This document shows, one piece after another, positions 6,246 to 10,891 of a DNA stretch of 10,891 bases; the first letter of the stretch is position 1, and every line of letters starts with the position of its first letter. The translations under genes and the position numbers were made by a program. Under the pieces are notes generated by a model that saw only the letters and a program-made list of their open reading frames with translations, did not search any database and had not been told where the DNA came from. The DNA is from Rhizobium sp. Q54 (GTDB taxonomy: Bacteria; Pseudomonadota; Alphaproteobacteria; Rhizobiales; Beijerinckiaceae), in the NCBI GenBank assembly GCA_945903655.1, contig CAMDOY010000097.1, positions 1-10,891 on the forward strand, written 5' to 3'.

Positions 6246-7094
6246 ATGAGTCGTCGCGTCTTCTGGCTTGTGGTCAGCCTCTTTGTGGCTTCAGCGGTCC
6301 TGCTGGCTGTTTTCCTCCTGCGCCCTGCGGCCCGGTTGGCCTCGGTTGATGGCCAGGGGCGGCTCGTCTTCTATCCCGGAAAGCTCTCGACGCCCTGTCC
6401 GCAACAGGACCCACGGACGGCGGTCATTTTCGTCGCTGGACAATCGAATGTCGCCAACTACGGCGAAAGACGTCAGACCACCGCCTTCGGGGATCGGGTG
6501 GTCGCGTTTTTCGATGGCGCCTGCACCATCGCCGCCTCGCCTTTGCTGGGCGCTGATTCCACTGAGGGCGAGAGCCTGACCCCCATGGCCGACGAATTGA
6601 TTCGCTCAGGCCGGTTTGATCGCGTCGTGCTGGCGCCGGTTGCGGTGGGCGGAACCGAGATCGCCCGCTGGGTTGAGGGCGATCTCGCCCCGGTTCTGCG
6701 TCAGGCTTTGGACGCCGTGCAGAGCCGCTACAAGGTCACCCACGCCATCTGGCATCAGGGAGAGAACGACGCCTTGAAGGGCGTCAGCGCAGCGGAATAC
6801 CGGCGCAGCTTTGACGAGCTGCTGGGCCGCTGGCGGGCGCAGGGCATGACGGCGCCGGTCTTCATCTCCGTCTCAACCCGTTGTTATCCCGGCTGGATCG
6901 CGGATAATCCCGTCGCGCAAGCGCAGCGCGCCCTGCCCGATCCGGCGCGGGGCCTCCATCCGGGGCCCGATACCGATGCGCTTTTGCCAACGACCGAATT
7001 GCGGGGCGGGGCCTGCCACCACAACGCCCGGGGACAGGCGCGTGTGGCGAAGCTGCTGGCGGCGGCGCTTTTGGCGGTTAATCAGGCGCCTTGA
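6246..7094 (+). CDS. SASA-family (sialate O-acetylesterase-like) SGNH hydrolase, membrane-anchored
   Basis: The 282-residue protein starts with a basic N-terminus and one hydrophobic segment (5-25), acting as a membrane anchor or uncleaved signal. It should face the periplasm. The hydrolase domain follows. VAGQSNVANYGE (63-74) contains the nucleophile block GQSN with Ser67. VGGTEIARW (134-142) supplies the Gly block, IWHQGEND (168-175) is the usual SASA signature, and CHHNARG (257-263) holds the catalytic His at 258. Family members remove O-acyl groups from sugars. In related proteins the His is usually preceded by Asp three residues earlier (DxCHF); here that position is Gly255. Activity may therefore be altered or use another acid. 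The start lies three bases after the stop of the membrane protein, with no strong ribosome binding site, suggesting coupled translation. Confidence 0.82.
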   Translation: MSRRVFWLVVSLFVASAVLLAVFLLRPAARLASVDGQGRLVFYPGKLSTPCPQQDPRTAVIFVAGQSNVANYGERRQTTAFGDRVVAFFDGACTIAASPLLGADSTEGESLTPMADELIRSGRFDRVVLAPVAVGGTEIARWVEGDLAPVLRQALDAVQSRYKVTHAIWHQGENDALKGVSAAEYRRSFDELLGRWRAQGMTAPVFISVSTRCYPGWIADNPVAQAQRALPDPARGLHPGPDTDALLPTTELRGGACHHNARGQARVAKLLAAALLAVNQAP

Positions 7095-7100
7095 GGCGCC
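7085..7100 (+). terminator. GC hairpin enclosing a stop codon, possible weak terminator
   Basis: GGCGCC-TTGA-GGCGCC forms a perfect six-base-pair all-GC stem with a four-base loop. The SASA gene's TGA stop (7092-7094) sits in the loop. No T-run follows, so it is not a canonical intrinsic terminator. It could slow ribosomes or polymerase or protect the 3' end. Since GGCGCC is itself palindromic, chance in a GC-rich genome is a real alternative. Confidence 0.3.
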
Positions 7101-7158
7101 CATGGGGGTGGTCAGCGGGCGCGCATCGGCGTAGAAGATTCTTATTCTGTTCTCGCCT

Positions 7159-7162
7159 GGAG
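7159..7162 (+). promoter_or_regulatory. Ribosome binding site GGAG deciding the UvrD TTG start
   Basis: GGAG lies nine bases before the TTG at 7172. It supports that codon as the start over the in-frame TTG at 7091, which overlaps the end of the previous gene and has no such site. Confidence 0.55.
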
Positions 7163-7171
7163 CCGCTCTGC

Positions 7172-9583
7172 TTGTCCGATCCCTTCGACCTGTCTGGCGC
7201 TGATGAGCCCGATTTCGCCGTGGCGCCCGCCCCTCGCGAGGGCGGCATCGCCGCGCGCGCCCGCGCCGCCGCCGTGGGGGCGCCGCGCTATCTCGAAGGG
7301 CTCAACCCCGAGCAGCGCGAGGCGGTGGAGGCCATGGATGGCCCCGTGCTGGTGCTGGCCGGCGCAGGCACGGGCAAGACCCGGGTGCTCACCACCCGCA
7401 TCGCCCATATCATCGCCACGGGCCGGGCCCGGCCGCAGGAGCTGCTGGCGGTCACCTTCACCAACAAGGCCGCCCGCGAGATGAAGGAGCGCATCGGCGC
7501 CCTTGTGGGCCCGGGCGGGGAGGGCATGCCCTGGCTCGGCACCTTCCATTCCATCGGCACCAAGATCCTGCGCCGCCACGCCGAATTGGTGGGCCTGCAG
7601 TCCACCTTCACCATTCTGGACACCGACGATCAGATCCGCCTGTTGAAACAGGTGCTGCAGGCCGAGGATGTGGACGACAAGCGCTGGCCCGCAAGGGCGC
7701 TCGCCCATCAGATCGACAACTGGAAGAACCGGGGCCTTGATCCCGCCCGCGTGCCAGCGGGCGAGGCGGGCGCCTTCGCCAATGGCAAGGGCGGCAAGCT
7801 CTACGCCATGTATCAGGCGCGGCTGAAGACCCTCAACGCCGTCGATTTCGGCGATCTCCTGCTCGAGAGCCTGCGGGTGCTGCGCGAGCATCCCGATGTG
7901 CTCAAGCAGTTTCAGGACCGCTTCCGCTATATCCTCGTGGACGAGTATCAGGACACCAACACGGTTCAATATCTGTGGCTGCGCTTGCTCGCGCAGGGAC
8001 GTCATAACGTCTGCTGCGTGGGCGACGACGATCAGTCCATCTATGGCTGGCGCGGCGCGGAGGTCGATAACATCCTGCGCTTCGACAAGGATTTTCCCGG
8101 CGCCAAGGTGATCCGTCTGGAGCGCAACTATCGCTCCACGGGCCATATCCTGGCCGCCGCCGCCCATCTCATCGCCCACAACGGCAGCCGCCTCGGCAAG
8201 ACCCTCTTCACCGATGGCGAAGATGGTGAGATGCCCACGGTGACAGGCGTCTGGGACTCTGAGGAGGAGGCCCGCAGCATCGGTGAGGATATCGAGCAAT
8301 TGCAGCGCAAGGGCGCCAATCTCGATGAGGTCGCCATTCTCGTGCGCGCCTCGTTCCAGATGCGTGAATTCGAAGAGCGTTTCATCACGTTGGGCGTGCC
8401 CTATCGGGTCATCGGCGGCCCGCGCTTTTACGAGCGCGCGGAAATTCGCGATGCTCTCGCCTATCTGCGCTGCATCGCCCAGCCAGCCGATGATCTCGCC
8501 TTCGAGCGCATCTTCAACACGCCCAAGCGCGGCCTTGGCGATGCGACTCTTCTGGTGCTGCACAACTACGCCCGCAGCGCGCGCATTCCCTTGATGCAGG
8601 CGGCGCGCGTCATCGTCGAGACCGAGGAGCTGAAGCCCAAGGCGCGCGGGTCCCTGCGCGCGCTGGTTAATGATTTCGCCCGCTGGTCTTCCCTCGTCGA
8701 CACCATGCGCCACAGCGAACTGGCTGAAATGATTCTGGAGGAGTCCGGCTATACGGACATGTGGCAGAAGGATCGTTCGGCCGATGCGGCGGGGCGGCTG
8801 GAAAACCTGAAGGAGCTCGTGCGCTCCATGGAGGAGTTTCCCGATCTCGGCGGCTTCCTCGAACATATCTCGCTGGTGATGGATGTGGATAATCGCGATG
8901 GCGGCGCCCATGTCTCCATCATGACGCTCCATGCGGCCAAGGGTCTCGAATTCGAGACGGTCTATCTGCCGGGCTGGGAGGAGGGGCTCTTCCCCCATCA
9001 GCGTTCCCTGGACGAGAGCGGCAGGGCGGGCCTCGAGGAAGAGCGGCGCCTCGCCTATGTGGGCGTCACCCGCGCCAAGCGGCGGGCGAAGATCTACTTC
9101 GCCACCAACCGGCGCATCCATGGCCTGTGGCAGACGACCATCCCCTCGCGCTTTCTCGATGAGCTTCCCGCTGACCATGTGGAGGTGGTGGAGGCCGCGA
9201 CCGGCACCAGCTATGGCGGCTACGCCCAGTCCCGCTTCGCCAATCAGGACACCTATACCTCGACCTATTCGACGCCGGGCTGGCAGCGGGCGCAGCAGCG
9301 CCGCACCGAGCAGGGCGCTTCGGGCAATCAGGGCAAGGGCTTCGGCGGGCAGTCCAAGGGCTCGGAGGCCTGGAGCGGGCGCAAGGCGCCAGCCTTGATC
9401 GAGGGCGAGCTGGTCGCCAAATCCAGCAGCGCCTCGGCCTTCGTGCCGGGCGCGCGGGTGTTCCACATCAAATTCGGCAATGGCACGGTGGCCTCGGTCG
9501 ATGGCAACAAGCTGACGGTGGCATTCGACAAGGCCGGGCGCAAGATGGTGCTCGACAGCTTCGTTCAGGCGCTGGGCGCCTGA
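7172..9583 (+). CDS. uvrD: ATP-dependent DNA helicase UvrD/PcrA type (superfamily 1A)
   Basis: The complete 803-residue 3'-5' helicase acts in nucleotide excision and mismatch repair and in clearing proteins from DNA. All superfamily 1 motifs are visible: the Q-motif region LNPEQREAVEA, Walker A AGAGTGKT (63-70), motif Ia TFTNKAAREMKER, Walker B DEYQDTN (257-263), motif III GDDDQSIYGWRGA (284-296), motif IV LERNYRS, motif V MTLHAAKGLEF (584-594), and motif VI YVGVTRAK (about 629-636). A Gly/Gln/Ser-rich linker leads to a C-terminal Tudor-like domain (VFHIKFGNGTVASVDG onward), as in PcrA and UvrD, which binds partners such as RNA polymerase. The start is TTG at 7172, supported by GGAG nine bases upstream. 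The first in-frame ATG lies inside the Q-motif region, too late. The roughly 40-residue N-terminal lead is low in complexity (Ala, Pro, Arg), as in other alphaproteobacterial versions. It is probably transcribed separately from the SASA gene 77 bases upstream. Confidence 0.95.
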   Translation: MSDPFDLSGADEPDFAVAPAPREGGIAARARAAAVGAPRYLEGLNPEQREAVEAMDGPVLVLAGAGTGKTRVLTTRIAHIIATGRARPQELLAVTFTNKAAREMKERIGALVGPGGEGMPWLGTFHSIGTKILRRHAELVGLQSTFTILDTDDQIRLLKQVLQAEDVDDKRWPARALAHQIDNWKNRGLDPARVPAGEAGAFANGKGGKLYAMYQARLKTLNAVDFGDLLLESLRVLREHPDVLKQFQDRFRYILVDEYQDTNTVQYLWLRLLAQGRHNVCCVGDDDQSIYGWRGAEVDNILRFDKDFPGAKVIRLERNYRSTGHILAAAAHLIAHNGSRLGKTLFTDGEDGEMPTVTGVWDSEEEARSIGEDIEQLQRKGANLDEVAILVRASFQMREFEERFITLGVPYRVIGGPRFYERAEIRDALAYLRCIAQPADDLAFERIFNTPKRGLGDATLLVLHNYARSARIPLMQAARVIVETEELKPKARGSLRALVNDFARWSSLVDTMRHSELAEMILEESGYTDMWQKDRSADAAGRLENLKELVRSMEEFPDLGGFLEHISLVMDVDNRDGGAHVSIMTLHAAKGLEFETVYLPGWEEGLFPHQRSLDESGRAGLEEERRLAYVGVTRAKRRAKIYFATNRRIHGLWQTTIPSRFLDELPADHVEVVEAATGTSYGGYAQSRFANQDTYTSTYSTPGWQRAQQRRTEQGASGNQGKGFGGQSKGSEAWSGRKAPALIEGELVAKSSSASAFVPGARVFHIKFGNGTVASVDGNKLTVAFDKAGRKMVLDSFVQALGA

Positions 9584-9630
9584 AGCAGGCTTCTGGCGGC
9601 GCCATGTCGCAGAAGGCCTCGCGCGCAGGC

Positions 9631-9661
9631 TTCACGATATCGCCATGAATTAGGCTAGACT
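9631..9661 (+). promoter_or_regulatory. Candidate promoter for the AsmA-family gene
   Basis: TAGACT (9656-9661) lies within GGCTAGACTG (9653-9662), an exact copy of the ten bases before the small secreted protein gene. A weak -35-like TTCACG (9631-9636) sits 19 bases upstream, which is long. Transcription would start near 9668, about 22 bases before the TTG start codon. The intergenic stretch 9584-9689 otherwise holds only a 9-base direct repeat, GCAGGCTTC (9585-9593 and 9625-9633). Confidence 0.4.
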
Positions 9662-9689
9662 GCGCACGACCCCGGTTCGGAACCCCACC

Positions 9690-10891
9690 TTGCGCGAAAT
9701 CCTGACCATTCTCGCCTCAATCCTCATCGCCACGCTCACGCTGGCGCTGGTGGGGCCGCAGTTTGTCGATTGGACCGCGCAGCGCGCGTTCATTGAAACC
9801 CAGATGTCGCAAGCGCTGGGCGCCCCTGTCACCACGCGCGGCTCCATAGCGCTGGTCTTGCTGCCCACCCCGCGCCTTGAGCTGGGCGGCGTCTCTCTGG
9901 GCGAGGGGCGGTCGGTCAGCCTGCGCACCGGGGCCGTGCGGCTGGAACTCTCGGTGACGCCGCTGCTCCATGGGGAACTGCGGTTTCTGGATGCAAAGTT
10001 GGAGGAGCCGGAGTTGCGCGTCTCCCTCGATGGATCAGGCAGTTGGCCTGATCTGACGATGGGCGATGGCGCGCGCGACGCCCAGTTTGACCGCATCGAG
10101 ATTAGGCGCGGCAAGCTCACCCTGGAGGATCCCGCCAGCGGATCCCTGACCATTGCGGGGCTTGATCTGCGGGCGGAAGCCGGTTCCCTGAATGGGCCCT
10201 TTCGCGGCGCCGGCTCCTTCCAGCGGGAGGGGGCGCGTGTGGGTTTTCGCTTCAACACCAGCGCCCGGGAGGGTGACAAGCTCCGGATCAAACTCGTCAG
10301 CGATGAAGGGGGCGGCTTGCCGCGAATCGATGCGGACGGCGCCTTGCTGATGGGGCCAAGCCCGTCTTTCGAGGGGGCCTTGATTCTGTCTGGCGCCCGT
10401 CCCGCGCCCTGGCGCGCGGTGGCGGCGGCGAATCTCAACCCCGCAGGCCTCACCATCGAGCCGCTGGATCTGCGTCTCGGCGCCGAGGATGCGCCCCTGA
10501 CCATCGGCGGCATGGCCCGGTTCGCGATCGGGCCGGAACCCAGTGGCGAGGTCGTTTTATCCGCCCGTCAACTGGATCTGGATCGGGTCTTTGGCCCCAA
10601 GGCAGGGGCGGCGGGCCTGCAGCCGGTTCTGCGCGGCTGGCTGGCGGATGCGGGTTCGCCTGGCTCCACGCCTTTTCCGCTGCGGATCCTGCTATCGTCG
10701 CCAGCCGCTTTCCTGAGTGGGGAGACCTTCACCGATTTGCTCATGGAGGCGCGGCTGGCGCCGGGCGCGCCGCTTGGGCTGCGCATCGCGGGCGCGGGCC
10801 CGGGGCGCTCGCGCCTCGCCCTCGACGGTCAGGTGGAGACCGGTTCGGCGGCCGCTTTCAGAGGTCAGGTGGATGGGGCGGTCGGGGATCT
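9690..10891 (+). CDS. AsmA family protein, partial (C-terminus beyond window end)
   Basis: About 400 codons are open to the right edge. The N-terminus, MREILTILASILIATLTLAL with V-G-P-Q following, is a short basic lead and one membrane helix (about 4-24). It runs into FVDWTAQRAFIETQMSQALG (25-44) and GSIALVLLPTPRLELGGVSL (51-70). This is the standard AsmA opening: inner-membrane anchor, then a periplasmic beta-rich repeat domain in which short strand modules (DLRAEAGSLNGPF-like, LRLGAEDAPLTIGGMARF-like) recur. AsmA-like proteins span the periplasm and are linked to phospholipid transport and outer-membrane integrity. The frame is closed upstream by a stop at 9651, and no ATG or GTG occurs before the helix, so TTG at 9690 is the likely start. 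An ATG about 39 codons further on would remove the anchor. No strong ribosome binding site is visible. The UvrD gene ends 106 bases upstream. Confidence 0.88.
   Translation, partial: MREILTILASILIATLTLALVGPQFVDWTAQRAFIETQMSQALGAPVTTRGSIALVLLPTPRLELGGVSLGEGRSVSLRTGAVRLELSVTPLLHGELRFLDAKLEEPELRVSLDGSGSWPDLTMGDGARDAQFDRIEIRRGKLTLEDPASGSLTIAGLDLRAEAGSLNGPFRGAGSFQREGARVGFRFNTSAREGDKLRIKLVSDEGGGLPRIDADGALLMGPSPSFEGALILSGARPAPWRAVAAANLNPAGLTIEPLDLRLGAEDAPLTIGGMARFAIGPEPSGEVVLSARQLDLDRVFGPKAGAAGLQPVLRGWLADAGSPGSTPFPLRILLSSPAAFLSGETFTDLLMEARLAPGAPLGLRIAGAGPGRSRLALDGQVETGSAAAFRGQVDGAVGD

Noticed and set aside
7142..9466. Minus-strand open frame of 774 codons antisense to uvrD
   Set aside because: Long antisense frames are expected opposite GC-rich genes with strong codon bias. 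The translation shows no domain, and the plus strand carries every helicase motif.
9587..9619. Hairpin after uvrD (AGGCTTCT with AGAAGGCCT) as a terminator
   Set aside because: The stem needs a bulge, the loop is 16 bases and no T-run follows, so it does not support a terminator call.
9650..10513. Minus-strand open frame of 287 codons
   Set aside because: It is a Ser/Arg/Pro-rich shadow of the AsmA gene with no recognisable motif. The plus-strand frame has the AsmA N-terminal anchor and signature.
1..10891. CRISPR array, tRNA/rRNA genes, insertion sequence or phage genes
   Set aside because: No regularly spaced repeats, no tRNA-like cloverleaf or rRNA core sequence and no transposase, integrase or phage protein motifs were seen on either strand.

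Overview
The window is GC-rich, with the strong third-position GC bias of an alphaproteobacterial chromosome. The style of the UvrD helicase, the DUF924 protein, the AsmA protein and a small Cys-rich secreted protein fits Alphaproteobacteria, probably Hyphomicrobiales/Rhizobiales. That placement is inference from protein style, not from a search. I found ten protein-coding genes, two of them cut by the window edges. I saw no RNA genes, CRISPR arrays, insertion sequences or phage genes, and no stretch over 300 bases without a gene.

Layout. (1) 1-3348 is a cell-envelope sugar cluster. A multi-pass GT-C-like glycosyltransferase (minus strand, C-terminus off the left edge) is divergent from a GtrA-family membrane protein and a UDP-galactopyranose-mutase-like flavoprotein. 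A 191-base AT-rich spacer with a perfect short palindrome separates the two sides. (2) 3386-3664 encodes a small secreted six-cysteine protein behind a promoter that looks leaderless. (3) 3668-5612 on the minus strand is a two-gene unit: a DUF924 protein whose end overlaps the start of a D-lactate dehydrogenase (cytochrome)-type FAD enzyme. (4) 5664-7094 is a tight plus-strand pair: a five-helix membrane protein and a membrane-anchored SASA-family (sialate O-acetylesterase-like) SGNH hydrolase. (5) 7172-9583 is a complete UvrD/PcrA-type DNA helicase. (6) 9690 to the right edge is the N-terminal part of an AsmA-family protein.

How the genes may work together. The left cluster plausibly makes or decorates a lipid-linked sugar. 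The flavoprotein would rearrange or oxidise a sugar or isoprenoid donor, GtrA would move the lipid-linked sugar across the inner membrane, and the GT-C protein would transfer it on the periplasmic side. The rest reads as ordinary chromosome: lactate oxidation, envelope maintenance, DNA repair. No gene here marks an obvious new defence or mobile system. The best candidates for something undescribed are the divergent sugar cluster, the Cys-rich secreted protein, and the pairing of the five-helix membrane protein with a hydrolase that seems to lack its usual catalytic Asp.
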